Shown piece by piece: positions 34,401 to 46,110 of a DNA stretch of 64,000 nucleotides. The first letter of the stretch is position 1. Every line of letters begins with the position of its first letter. The stretch is from NCBI GenBank assembly GCA_941918925.1, contig OW799234.1:80496543-80560542 (forward strand), given 5' to 3'. The stretch is from Phyto melanocephala (taxonomy: Eukaryota; Arthropoda; Insecta; Diptera; Rhinophoridae). Made by a program: the position numbers and the translations under genes. The notes under the pieces were generated by a model. It searched no databases, had not been told where the DNA came from, and saw only the letters and a program-made list of their open reading frames with translations.

Positions 34401-36648
34401 AAATTTACACTTTATGTCGTGAAACTATCTTCAGAGTGCAGTTCCATTTCAGTCAAAAAAAAATAGCAAAACAAAACTAACAAAACATTATTCTCACTAA
34501 ATAAATAATAAATAAATAAATTAATAAATTAATAATTATTCAAACAGCTTTTCTCTTCAGCTTTGTTTGCGTTTTCAAGCAAAATAGAATGTAACAACAA
34601 AAAGTTACAATGAAACAAAAAAAGCTAAATTACAGTAAAAACACTGAGTACAATAGAACACACACAAAAAATTAAAAGAAATAATAAACAGCAGCGTTAC
34701 AAAATAATTGCATTAAGTACAGTTTAAAGAAAAAACACTTTCGTATAAGCGATTTTTTTAGTACTTGTGAACTTATTTCATTACAGAACATTAAAAGTTA
34801 TAGTTTTCGTGCAGGTTTTTCTTTGGTATAGCTCTACTCTCAAAATACTTAAAAATATTTTGAAGCTTCTATTTCATTAATAATGTTAAATGTCATCTTT
34901 GTTTTAATTCAGCTTTATTTTAATACAACGTTGTTGTATTTAATATTGTTGTTTTCTTTAATATGTTTATCGTAAAGCAAAACACATATTTTCCCAATTA
35001 TGAATTTATTAATGAGAGAATAATATACACACACTATTTTAAATTTAATGAGATTGCTTGTATTAAAATTTTTTTATGCTTGTGCAGCTCCCTATTATAA
35101 AATACATTAGTAAGAAAAAATCGTTTAAGCGGTATTAACTTAGTTTTTAAAAAAGCAACTAATATTTCGAATTATTAAAAAACGGGGTTTTTAAAATACA
35201 TCTTATTATCGATCATCCTAGTAAAAATTAAAAGCCATCATTCATATCGTAGCTAGTTGTAAAATGCGTTCCTTTCACCCTATAGCATACAAAATGTGTC
35301 AAAATGAATGTAAACCATAATAGAATATTACATTAAAATTTAGATAAATTGTGTATTCACAGCTATGTATGTATGTAGAAAATTATCGGGGAATAAGACT
35401 GTAAGAATGTTCGATTACTTCTTCGCTTTTAAAATAATGTTAATACATATTTTATGACCTATAAAAGTACATTTAGTTGAAAAATTCAATATTTGGTTAA
35501 ATTTATCCTTGTTTAGAAAATTTATAAAGTTAAATATTTTTGCACAACAATATTCAGTCACTACTCTCAATATTATTGCCACTGTATGTACTAAACATAT
35601 TTTATACCAAACTCTTTATTATCTAAAATGTGGTAGCCGTAGACTATAAAAAGAAATTCTTGTCGAGTGAACAAAAATGTTGGTCTTAGAAAAACTTTTA
35701 CATTATGCATCATTTCATCACCGAAAACATTTTTGTTTTTGTTTTTTCTTACAATTCCAATTTTTTTTAATTTTTTCTCTTAATTATTATGCTTATGAGT
35801 TTTGTACAATTTTATCCGGGTTAAATATATAAATGTATATACTTAGTAGTGTTCTTTTTTTAAGCATAATGTTAATAATAATTTCTATAAAAATACATTT
35901 TTGGTACTTACTATTTAAGTAAAAAGTTTCTTATGGGTTCTTTTCATCAACATCGCCATCGACGCCATCATAAAAGTAGAAGAGGCGAGCGAAATAAACT
36001 TCAAGATTCTTTAGTTCTTTTTTTTGCGTATTGTGGGTAAAAATGCATTTTTATCGTTTAACATTAATCACTTTTTAAACGCATTTAAAAGTTTTTCGAC
36101 ATTATTTCAAAATATTATATTCAAATTGTTCGTGGATTTTTTAATACATTTATGTTTTTAGCATTATATTTTGAGACGTTCTTTCATTCCATTTTATAAT
36201 TTTGGCTAAATGAAGAGTTAAATATGTATAATTTATCTTAAGGATACTACACAGTAATGAAGGGAAGAAAAAAATAAAGAAAAATCTTTAATGAATTTAA
36301 GATAAAAGTTCTTAATAACGAAATGTTTAAAACAATAATAATAAATCCTGCAAGATTAAATCTGTTTCATGTTTATGGAGATAAAAATTTTAAAATAATA
36401 ATAACAAATGTTTTGGAAAGAATAATTAAAGTAAATGATAAAATTATACATTTACAGAAAATAATTTATTAAAATTTTAGTAAAACGATTAAGCGAAACA
36501 AAAACCTAACAAAGTCAAAAGTATGTATTAGAGCGTAAAATCTTACAAGCAAAACAAAGTTCACCGTATAATATCAAATTGTAATTATTTATCAAGTCAA
36601 TTTTAAATAAATATATTTTTTGACGAACCTAGAGATCATCAAACTTAA
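34401..36648. other. No recognised feature
   Basis: 2.2 kb of A/T-rich DNA with an AAAT/TAAT-rich run near 34500-34540. No gene or terminal repeat that I can support. Confidence 0.5.
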
Positions 36649-36821
36649 CAAATAAGAGCATTATATTCGGCTGTGCCGAATTTTTGATACTCACCAACAA
36701 TTTTGTGTACGTTTATAGCACAAAATTTATTATTTTGTTATTAACAGTAATCGCTATGAAATAATCTCTTTATAGGAAAATATGTTTTACTTTCTTTATG
36801 TAACTTCGTTTTGCTATTAAT
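36649..36821 (-). mobile_element. HINE-B right-end fragment B1
   Basis: AACAAATAAGAGCATTATATTCGG... in pieces: the terminal hairpin TTCGGCTGTGCCGAA at 36666, then TACTCACCAACAATTTTGTG and the AATAATCTCTTTATAG block, as in copies B3 and B5. The body stops where the TTAA-flanked repeat at 36822 begins. Confidence 0.7.
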
Positions 36822-37200
36822 TTAACCCATTATTGCCCAACCGGTAATTTTACTTACCACCAATTTAGTCAAGTATAAAACCTACTTAAAATAAATGTTT
36901 TGTGTTTCTTTTAGTTTGTACTTTACCTTAAAGACTTCTTAAAAACATGTTGAAGGATATATTTTTTTTGTTATCCTTTCGCTTTTTAGATTCATTTTCG
37001 TTGTGTTCCAAACAAATTACATAATTTAAACCAACTATAAGAGAAATTAAAAAAAATTAAATGTGTAAAAAACCAACTGATTCTTAATCCTCATTTCGAT
37101 TACTTTATAATGTATAGTTATAAATTTAATATATTTTGACTAGAAGTTTAAAATATTGTCGTATAACATTGTGGTAAGTTTAATTACCATTGGGCAGAAA
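36822..37200. mobile_element. Possible piggyBac-type MITE
   Basis: Begins TTAACCCATTATTGCCCAAC and continues GGTAATTTTACTTACCAC. The reversed right side (37196 down) reads TGCCCAATGGTAATTAAACT then TACCAC, so a good inverted repeat of about 30 bp spans 36833-36862 and 37168-37196. The left edge has TTAA plus CCC as in piggyBac; the outer right edge lacks GGGTTAA and appears eroded. Non-coding. Confidence 0.5.
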
Positions 37201-37257
37201 CATATAGCAAATTTTCCTACATTTATCAAAATCATTAACATGCGCACAATTTGTGCG

Positions 37258-39986
37258 TTTTTATACCCGCCACCAAAAAAATGGTGGGGGTATATTAATT
37301 TTGTCATTCCGTTTGTAACACATCGAAATATCCATTTTAGACCCCATAAAGTATATATATTCTGAATCGGGGTTTAATTTTATGACGATCTAGCTATGTC
37401 CGTCCGTCTGTCCGTCTGTTGAAAGCACGATAGAGGTCGCACCGAAAAAGCTAGGAGGCTCAAATTTTGCCAGAATCTTTCTTATAGACAAGGTTTGTTT
37501 GTTTGGTATTGAAAATGGGCTAAATCGGAATATTAGGAAGAGAGTTATAGCTCGAAAAGCCAGAGTAGGTCGAAAAACCCGTGTCCTTCAAACATCGAAT
37601 AAAATGGAATTGTGTCCAAACGCCTTAACGTAGACTCATGAAACTTCGAATATATATTTCCTGGGTAAAGACAATATTTTCCTCTGAAAATTGTCTAAAT
37701 CTATGCATTAGGAGAGGAATTATCGATCAAAATGTACGAAAATTTATACCGCACAGTGTATTTTTCGGTATATTTAAAAACAAAAACGTCATAAAAGCAA
37801 CAAAATTAGATGTACGACTCTGAAATTTTGCACACTTTACTTTTTGGCGAGAGGCTTTTTTGTAACGGAAAATCAATGTGCCATGCCCACTTTTACGCCC
37901 ACCTCCCATATAACGTTTTAACTAAAATTCATATAATTTCTCTATTAATAAAGATTTTGGAATAATAAAGGCCTATATTGAAACACCTCAGTTGTACTCA
38001 TTCGCAAAAATAACTTTGACACGCCTCCTATAACGCCCACTTTTCACGTTATCTACCGTTAATGAAATTTAAAAGCTCATAAAACCGCTAAAATTAGACG
38101 TATGATGATAAATTTTGCTACGTCTATCCCCCTAGACAATTTCATTACTATGCCAAAAAATTAAGATGCCACGCCCACTTTTACGCCCACCTCCCATATA
38201 ACGTTTTACCTAAAATTCATATAATTTCTCTATTAATAAAGATTTTGGAATAATAAAGGACTATATTGAAACACCTAAGTTGTACTCATTAGCAAAAACA
38301 ACTTTGACACGCCTACTATAACGCCCACTTTCACTTTTGAATTGTGTCCAGACGCATAAACGTAGTCATGAAACTTCGGATATATATTTATCGAGTCAAA
38401 AGAATATTTTTCCCTGAAAATCGCTTAAATCTATGAATTAGGAAAAGAGTTATAGATAAAAATGTACGAAAATTTATACAGCACAGTGTATATTTCAAAT
38501 TTAAAACGTAATAAAACTGACAAAACTATATGTACGATTCTGAAATTTTACAAACATGGCTTTTTGTTCAAAGTCTTCGTTATAACGGAAAATAGATGTG
38601 CCACGCTCACTTTTTTCCTTAAATTTTTATAAAAATATATTAGTCATATATATTAGCATTTATTCATCTTACACTGCACCATTTATTGTACTGTAGCTAA
38701 ATATAAGATAAAGATGATAAGATAGATGACTCTACTAGCAACTACTAGATGGCATGCTAACGACTTATGCTTATGTTCTCCTGAAGTTATGCTCTATTAA
38801 AAATGGGAATTTAGGAAAATTTTGACCTAAGTCAAAAAAAATTATCTCTAAACATTATAAACAATTTATTTTCTTCAAGTAATGGCTAACAACATTACAA
38901 ATTATACAAAACTTATTTCGTTTGAAAATCTTTTAAAAGCAAAATGTTATAGAAGTTAAAAAATCAAAATCTTACTAATAAATTTTCCGTTTTAGAAAAT
39001 TGCAGAGAATGTATATTTTAAATCACCCTGTGGCCCTTAAAATTTAACCTTAAATTCACTTTCTTCCTCTTAAATTCATGTAAATTCTCTACGAATAAAG
39101 ATTTTGGAATACTAAAGGACTTTATTGAAATATCTAAGTTATGTTTATTAGCAGAAACTTTATTGACACGCGTATTTTAACGGCCACTTTCATTGAAAGA
39201 CTAAATTTACGAAAACATTTTACTAGCATACCGAAGTTATAATGGGTGGTTTAATTTTAAGGGACTATGTTGATTTTGAATAAAATTATTATGAAATTAT
39301 TATCATTTATTTTTATAATGATAATATTTGTATGCTTCAATTATGTATGGAACAAAATATCGGCCAAATGGCCCCCAACCTAGGCGGCACGCCACGATCC
39401 GATAATCCAAATTTTCAATGACACTGTTGATGCTCGATTGTTGGGCACGATGATGAGTCGAGGTTGCTTGCTCTTTTGCCACGTTATCGTGAAAAACAGC
39501 CATGTTTCCCATTCAACGAACTAAGATGGCATTCACAGATGTTTTCACATTTCATACAGACCTGCTTTGCAGACATTTAAATATTTTTTACAATTCTCAC
39601 GATTGTGGACGAATTCGAACGATTATGTTGACCAAAAGAATCACGAAGTGCACGAAATGCATTTTGATTTGAACGCCCATTTTTATAAAAATCTTTAATA
39701 TTTAAAAGCCTTGCTCGATTGCGTATCTTTCCACGGTTCAAACTGAGTTAGTCTGAGATTGAGAAATGTCAAATGAAATACAAGAAAAAAGTTGAAGTTA
39801 AGATGTGGTTCACCTTAAACATGGGCCCTTAAAATTTAACCACCCTCTACAAAGAAAGTGATACATATTTTATTATAAAGAGATTATTCTATAGCGATTA
39901 ACAAAATAATAAATATTGTGCTTTATATGTACACAAAATTGGTGGTGGGTATAAAAGATTTCGGCACGAATATAGTGCTCTTACTT
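37258..39986 (+). mobile_element. HINE-B copy B2, long, internally amplified
   Basis: Left end TTTATACCCGCCACC with hairpin partner GGTGGGGGTATA, then CATTCCGTTTGTAACACATC, CCCCATAAAGTATATAT and GTCCGTCCGTCTGTCCGTC. Right end TTGGTGGTGGGTATAAAAG, a damaged hairpin (TTCGGCACGAA, GCC lost) and CTCTTACTTG before TT. The body holds two close repeats of about 180 bp (37867-38050 and 38163-38338, with GCCCACTTTTACGCCCACC) and a third, more diverged one near 39040-39190. A mariner-type insert is at 39242-39847. At 2.7 kb it is far longer than B3. Confidence 0.75.
39242..39847 (-). mobile_element. Deleted mariner insert in HINE-B2
   Basis: Left TIR ATGGGTGGTTTAATTTTAAG and right TIR, reversed, GAGGGTGGTTAAATTTTAAG, both continuing GG; TA flanks at 39240-39241 and 39848-39849. 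On the minus strand about 39690-39590 reads FYKNGRSNQNAFRALRDSFG and STIVRIVKNI, the N-terminal helix-turn-helix of a mariner-type transposase. No catalytic domain remains. A truncated relative sits at the matching place in HINE-B3. Confidence 0.75.
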
Positions 39987-40276
39987 GTTTCACATCATAT
40001 CATCTTATGTGTTTACTAAGCACAGAACAATTTTTTGCTACAGGTAACACTTTTGGTATATAGATTGCTTTTTGTATTAAAATTTACAAATTTTAATAGG
40101 AACTGTTTGGCTGAATAGAGTAGGTGGAGAAAAAATGTCTAAGGGCGAAAGTGAAGCTCTATTTGATCAGACAAATAAGGTGCTGGTCATACGCTGGAGA
40201 GATAATGCACTTGTTACTGTTCTCACAAATCATGGTACAATGGATCCAAAATCAAATAGTCGGGCAATAAAACCTT
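39987..40276 (+). pseudogene. piggyBac-derived coding fragment with an apparent intron
   Basis: Just after the HINE-B2 end, 39990-40043 reads ...LMCLLSTEQFFAT. A GT at 40044-40045 and an AG at 40098-40099 enclose 56 bp. Removing them joins ACA-G to GA-ACT in frame, giving FFATGTVWLNRVGGEKMSKG, a close match to the piggyBac segment (x-ATGTVRxNR...MxKG). The frame then runs SEALFDQTNKVLVIRWRDNA and LVTVLTNHG to a stop at about 40276. RW-x-DN is the conserved piggyBac block ahead of the third catalytic Asp. The protein upstream is cut off by the HINE insertion and downstream sequence is lost. It is a separate copy from the element at 16-18 kb. Confidence 0.7.
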
Positions 40277-41469
40277 AAGTTTTTCTACATTAGAAATGAT
40301 ACTACTGACACTTTTTTCAGCAATGTTGTTTTTTCACGGAATCTAAAGAGTATAATTTGGTATTCAGAGGTAGTTTAAGAATAATATTAGCTTTGTGTTG
40401 GCATTGCACCACTTACTTTTAAAATTATATAATTACGGCCGTATGTTAAAAAAATCTTTAATGTAGACTTAAACTAAATATTAGTTAATAAATATTTTAA
40501 CCCTAATAAACCTTTGTTAAAAAAACGTATGAGAAAACATCACTCTAACTCACGCATGTTTGAAGGAATTTTTAGTTTTGATACTGGCAATACCATTATT
40601 TTCTTTTGTCATTTAATAGTTAGCGATACACAAGAACGAATATAAATTCATTTGGGTAGTCGTTCATAACCAGATTTTATTTGGTTTATCATACAGTAAC
40701 TTCCTTTTTTTGTATTAGCATTGAACAACTTATTCATTTTTTAATGGGTATATATAATTTGTTCTATATTTATTAAAAAATCAATGATTAAGAAGAATTA
40801 ACAACACTTTTTTGTTAGAGATAAAATAGGTATTTGAATAACGAGTTTTTTTTTTATTTGTTTTGATTGTATGTGCATCACTAAAAAGTTTTGTTTACAT
40901 TTAATAATTTTTTGAGTATTTTGTGAAACTTATAAACAAATTTATGAAATTTTGATATTTTTTTTAAATTGGTCATCCGGAATGGAAAAAGCAACAATTC
41001 TCGGCTTACAAATTCGTGGACGATAATAATTTGATATTTGAATTAGATATTCTAAATAAAACAAAACAATTAATTTTATCTTTTTCACTAAATTACAATT
41101 ATTTTTACCAGTTCTTCTAATTAAATTATATATATGTGTCCATTTTCAGTTTTACAACACTATTTTTTTTTTTGTTTGTATAAATTTTTTTTACAAAATT
41201 TCACTTGATAAAAAAATGACAATAAACAGAAATAAAAAATAAAAATCTCACTTTATAGTAGGTTTAAAGAAGGTATATTCCTACTTTAAAATATTTAAAG
41301 TTAATAAAGATTTAATAAAGGTATGTTAAGCTAATAAACTTTTTCGAATATAACATTGAGGAATTTTGCTTAACAACGGTTTGTAAAGCTGCGCTAAGTT
41401 TTTTAACATACGGCCGTTAATGTTTAAATTCAACTTAGATAAACCATAACAGATTTGAATTTGAAATAA
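40277..41469. other. No recognised feature
   Basis: A/T-rich DNA. It may hold more of the piggyBac-derived copy near 40300-40440, but no motif is readable. Confidence 0.45.
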
Positions 41470-42056
41470 AGCGTTAAATGGGAGGTGGGGGTTAAAGTAG
41501 GCAAGTCGCCTTAATTTTCCGTTATTGCAAGTCTGATAAAAGAAAAATTTTTGCAAAATTTCAAAATCATATATCTAATAATATTTAGTTTTATTACGTT
41601 TTTAATTTTAAATATACCAAAAAAGACATTGTGCTCTATAAATGTTCGTACATTTTTATCTATAACTTCTTTCCTAATTCATAGATTTTGGCAATTTTCG
41701 GGGAAAATATTTTTTACTGAGGAAATATATATTCGAAGTTTTATGGTTCTACGTTAACGCGTTTGGACACACTACTCTTGCATTACGACTTATAACTCTT
41801 TTCCTGCTATTCCGATTTAGCTCAAACAAACCTTGTGTATAGAAATATTTTGGTAAAATTTGAACCACTAAGCTTTCTCGGTTCGAGCTCTATCGTGCTT
41901 TCAACAGACGAATGGAGATAGCTAGATTGTTCTACAAATATACCAAGACTCAAAAGATATGTACTTTATAGGGTCTAAAATGGATATTTCGATGTGTTAC
42001 AAACGGAATGACAAAATAAATATACCCCAAAAATTTTTTCCGTAGTGGGTATAAAA
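41470..42056 (-). mobile_element. HINE-B copy B4, lacking the right end
   Basis: On the plus strand it shows the reversed HINE-B body (GGGAGGTGGGGGTTAAAG, CGAAGTTTTATGGTTCTACG, CTTTATAGGGTCTAAAATGG, GATGTGTTACAAACGGAATG) and ends GTGGGTATAAAAA at 42056, the left terminus. The right-terminal hairpin is absent. The 5' limit is approximate. Confidence 0.65.
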
Positions 42057-42902
42057 ATTATAAATTTCTATGCGTTATAAAATATTCTTCGTGTTTAAGT
42101 TTTCTCTCTATACACTGAATTAAATCCTAAGTCGTTAAACTTAACTTTAAAATATTTAAACAATTTACAAAAGCAGAAAAGTTAAATGGGTTAAAGAAAT
42201 TTTATTGCCCACAAACAGCGTCAAATGCATTTTAGAAAAACTAAGCAGGGCTCCTATTTTGTTAGCAGAATTTTTTTTTCAATTATTACATTGTCACGTA
42301 CTCTCGATTCCCATTTTTAGACATACAAACGAAGTTTTAATTTTAAGCATATATTTTATTTTTCTTTTATTTTGTTTAGTTTTAGTTTATAGAACCTAAA
42401 AAAATTAAATAAATGTATGTGAAAAAAGCTCATGGCTAGTTTATTAAAATTATTCTTCTCGATGCAGAAAGAATATTAATTTTATTCATGACCATTACCA
42501 CCACCTATTACTATACCACTAGTGCTTTGGCAATGCAAAAAGACACAAGTGTTTTATGCTGAGCAGTCGACACAATTGAGACACAGTATATGTATATTGC
42601 TGCTGAGGTTGATGTTAAATGTACATGTGTAGGAAAGTTAACATTTTTTAATAGATGTTAGAAAAAAGTAAAATGGTTTTAAATCCATAGTTCTTTTGAT
42701 AATATAAAAAAATATGTATAAAAAAATTTGGTGAAAATATTAGAAAGTGATTTTTTTCGACTACTATAGTTTATGGTTTGACCCTAAGTCAATGAAATGT
42801 AAATCCGACTTTCATTTTCTTATGACTAAGAATTTATTAAAGAGTATTTTTTTGTGCAGAAGAACTATAGAAATAAATACACAATAGATATGGGACGTTT
42901 AA
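42057..42902. other. No recognised feature
   Basis: A/T-rich. An acceptor-like TTTTTTTGTGCAG at 42847-42859 precedes the open stretch described next, but no splicing partner was identified. Confidence 0.4.
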
Positions 42903-43139
42903 AAGGAAAAAGGTGTAGAGTACGTTTCGCTTGTCAATGCGATGAAATGTAAACAACCAGAAAAAGAGGGTGCTGTGCCATATTTTATTAACCTCTTCAC
43001 TCTTCATCGAACTCGTCGTACGTCGAAGAAACATGCAAGAAGTAGATGTATGAAAGCGCTGCACAAGCATCAGAAAAATTTTACTAAATCTAAAATATTA
43101 TATTACTCTCCATTAAAAACTGCATACGTTCAAAAATAA
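42903..43139 (+). CDS. Small open frame, unknown, basic C-terminal half
   Basis: The frame is open from a stop at 42900-42902 to TAA at 43137-43139, with ATG at 42942 giving 65 residues (or 78 if upstream sequence belongs to it). It is less A/T-rich than its surroundings. Residues include KCKQPEKEGAVPYFINLF, then a strongly basic stretch HRTRRTSKKHARSRCMKALH, KNFTKSK, and a tail ending KTAYVQK. I recognise no domain. It may be an exon, a fragment of an unrecognised transposon protein, or chance; basic composition alone does not show function. Confidence 0.25.
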   Translation, partial: KEKGVEYVSLVNAMKCKQPEKEGAVPYFINLFTLHRTRRTSKKHARSRCMKALHKHQKNFTKSKILYYSPLKTAYVQK

Positions 43140-43702
43140 GTATTTTTCTTTACGATATAAATATTGATAAATAGAAGATAAACACTAAAATATAACATTC
43201 AAAACATGTCTGAATTTTTTGATAGTAGACCTAAACTTAAGAAAAACGTATGTGCATTGAGACTACAACTTATAATTTTTTCTAATGAGAAGAGTTTACA
43301 TGTTTTAAAGCAATCACATATAAAAAGTGTATTCTGTTAAAACTGCCCAAAGTTTAATTATTTAGTAAAACAGCTGTTGCAAATTTTTCTATGTGTTCTC
43401 AATATTGTACTCGATGTTTTTGCTATGATTAGGAGATTCTTAATTTAATTTGCTTGTTTGAAAACACAAACTCTAACAATGCAGAAAAGAAAAGCTTTTC
43501 GAGTTATAATTATTTTATATTAATGAGAGTAAAGTTTTGTTATTTTTTATTTGTTTTTTATGTTTAAGTATAGTGATTGGAAGCAGTGCAAAATAACACA
43601 CATAGCTTTTAGAATACTTTACGCAGCTCTTAAGTATGCATGTATGCATGTAGTGTAAAAAAAATAAAAAAAACTAGAAAAGCAAATATAACTTATGTTA
43701 TG
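43140..43702. other. No recognised feature
   Basis: A/T-rich DNA without supportable features. Confidence 0.5.
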
Positions 43703-44388
43703 TATATTCATTTTGTCATTCCGTTTGTAACACATCGAAATATCCATTTTAGACCCCATAAAGTATATATATTCTGAATCAGGGTTTGATTTGATGACGA
43801 TCTAGCAATGTCCGTCCGTCTGTCCGTCTGTTGAAAGCACGATATAGGTCGCACCGAAAAAGCTAGGGGGCTCAAAATTTTGCCAAAATCTTTCTTATAG
43901 ACAAGGTTTGGTTGGTATTGAAAATTCACATTCATTCACAGATTTTCTAACATTTTATAGAGACCTGTTTTGCAGAAATTTAAATATTTTTTACAATTCT
44001 CCTGATTGTGGACAAATTTGAACGATTATGTTGATCAAAAGAATTACGAAGTGCACAAAATGCGTTTTGATTAGAACGCCCATTTTCATAAAAAACCTGA
44101 ATAACTTTAAAGCGTTGCTCATTTGCGTATCTTTCCACGGATCAAATTGAGTAAGTTTGAGATTGAAAAATGAAATGCAGAAAACAAATTTAAAGACTAG
44201 GTGTAGTTTGCCTTCAACATGGGCCCTAAAAATTTAACCACCCACTAAAAAGAAAGAGATACATATTTTATTATAAAGAGATTTTTCCATAGCGACTAAC
44301 AAAATAATAAATAATGTGCTTTAAATGTACACAAAATTGGTGGTGGGTATAAAAGATACGGCACAGCCGAATATAGTGCTCTTACTTG
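43703..44388 (+). mobile_element. HINE-B copy B3 (short, left end eroded)
   Basis: Starts in CATTTTGTCATTCCGTTTGT (the outermost hairpin is lost), and has ACCCCATAAAGTATATATAT and GTCCGTCCGTCTGTCCGTC. It then jumps at 43924 into a mariner fragment also found in B2, and ends TTGGTGGTGGGTATAAAAG, hairpin TACGGCACAGCCGAA, CTTACTTG before TT. Confidence 0.75.
43924..44241 (-). mobile_element. Truncated mariner insert in HINE-B3
   Basis: Matches 39533-39847 of B2. The minus strand reads FYENGRSNQNAFCALRNSFD and STIRRIVKNI (transposase N-terminus). The right TIR is kept (reversed GGGTGGTTAAATTTTTAGGG); the left half and left TIR are gone. Sharing this insert with B2 means it was present in their common ancestor. 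Confidence 0.65.
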
Positions 44389-44631
44389 TTTTTATTGCAA
44401 ATATTTATATAATGTCTTTTGTAATGTTTTTTGTAATGTTTTTTCTACACCAAATATCTTCAAATGTGAACATAACTTTATTTTAAACTTAATATGCGAC
44501 TTCCTGATGAAAGCAATTTAATGGCTTAAATATTCTAAAGAAATATATATTACTTATCTTAACTAATTGGTATTTGTTGTTGAAAATATATTACACTGAA
44601 AGCCGAACTAAGCTAAAAGTGTTAAGTAAAA
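44389..44631. other. No recognised feature
   Basis: Short A/T-rich spacer between B3 and the next HINE. Confidence 0.5.
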
Positions 44632-45326
44632 CAAGTAAGAGTGTTATATTCGGCCGTTCCGAATTTTATATACCCTTCACAACGTGAATTGTCATGCAAT
44701 AACAAATGTTTGCATCACCATTCATCTCATATGAAATACGTAAATACATACATATAATAAACATACGTATTTTAAAAATTCCAAAAAATTATAAATGAGT
44801 TTAAACAAAAAATTAAAAAAAAAACGTTAAAAAAAGTATATAAAAAAAATTAAAAAAAAAATTTAATAAAAAAAAATTTTAAAAAAAAAATTTAAAAAAA
44901 ATATTAAAAAAAATTAAAAAAATTATAAAAATATAAATAATATATATAAAATAAAAAATAAAAAAAAAAATTTTGGCTCAGCTGGGATTCGATGCCACGT
45001 TTGTGTGGTGTATGTGTATGTAGTGTATGCTGTTGTTGTGAAAAAAAAACGAGGTGGTCATGGTCTTTTGCTCATATCTCAGTTGTTTATGTACCAATGT
45101 TTATGATTTTCTATACCGATCTGCTCCCGAATAATTTAATACTTCACGCGGATCCAGGCGATGTCGGGGGGCTTCAAAAAGTTGATTTCAACATACACAC
45201 GGACAGACTTACAGAGCTCAATCGACTCCCCTATTCATAAGCTTTCAGAAAATATATACTTTATGGGGTCGGAAATGAAAATTGTAGAAATTTCTAACGG
45301 ATTGCCAAACGTATGAAGGGTATAAA
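44632..45326 (-). mobile_element. HINE-A copy A4
   Basis: On the plus strand: CAAGTAAGAGTG, hairpin TTCGGCCGTTCCGAA (one mismatch), TATACCCTTCACAACGTG, an A-rich tract, the reversed tRNA-like module GGCTCAGCTGGGATTCGATG (44972-44991), then the conserved block and ATGAAGGGTATAAAA at the left terminus. Module orientation relative to the ends is that of family A. Confidence 0.8.
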
Positions 45327-46110
45327 ACACAACAAAATCTAAAAAAATACTACGCAAAAAAATATTTGTCTTTTTCAAATTACTAAACGAAATTTGGCCA
45401 CAAAATTTATCTTAACTCGAATTGATTTAAAGAGAAAAATCAATTAAGTCGATTTTAAAAATTAAAACTTATTTAACGAAATATTGGCTAAGTAATAAAC
45501 TATAAAACTAAAACTACTGCCATGCTTTTTCTCAATATACGCACATTTCAGCTAACTAACACTTAAGCGTGACGGAATGGAGTTAAAAATATGATTCGAT
45601 TATTATAGAAAAAAATGTACTATAACAGTGCTTATAGATAGCACAGTAGAATTTATGGGATTTTATTGTTACAATTTTTCATTATAAAATTTTTGTCGTT
45701 TTTAGAAATTAATTTGTTTATTAAGAAAATATTGCTTTTTATAAAATTTGTGTTCTTGATGTGGCAAAATTTATTTATTTTACAATTACGGCAAAAAATA
45801 TTTATACATGGAGAACGCAGGTAACACTATTTCAAAATCTGATTATTCAATACAAAGCGTTAATATATTATTGCCTCTCTTGTTAAGGCTTGATTGTAGT
45901 GTTGGGTATAAGCTTTATTTTCAGTAAATCATTCATGATCGGTCAGAGAGACTTGCTGAAGTTTTTCATTCTTTTTTGAAAGATGTAAAATGATAAATGA
46001 ATGAATGAATGAATGAATGAAAACAGGCAAATGAATACATAATAAGTGTTTTCTGTTTATAAAAATATAAATGCAAAGACGAAAATTGCTTGAACAAATC
46101 TAAATAAAAA
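45327..46110. other. No recognised gene; GAAT microsatellite
   Basis: A/T-rich DNA with a short (GAAT)n run at about 45999-46020. Nothing else supportable. Confidence 0.5.
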
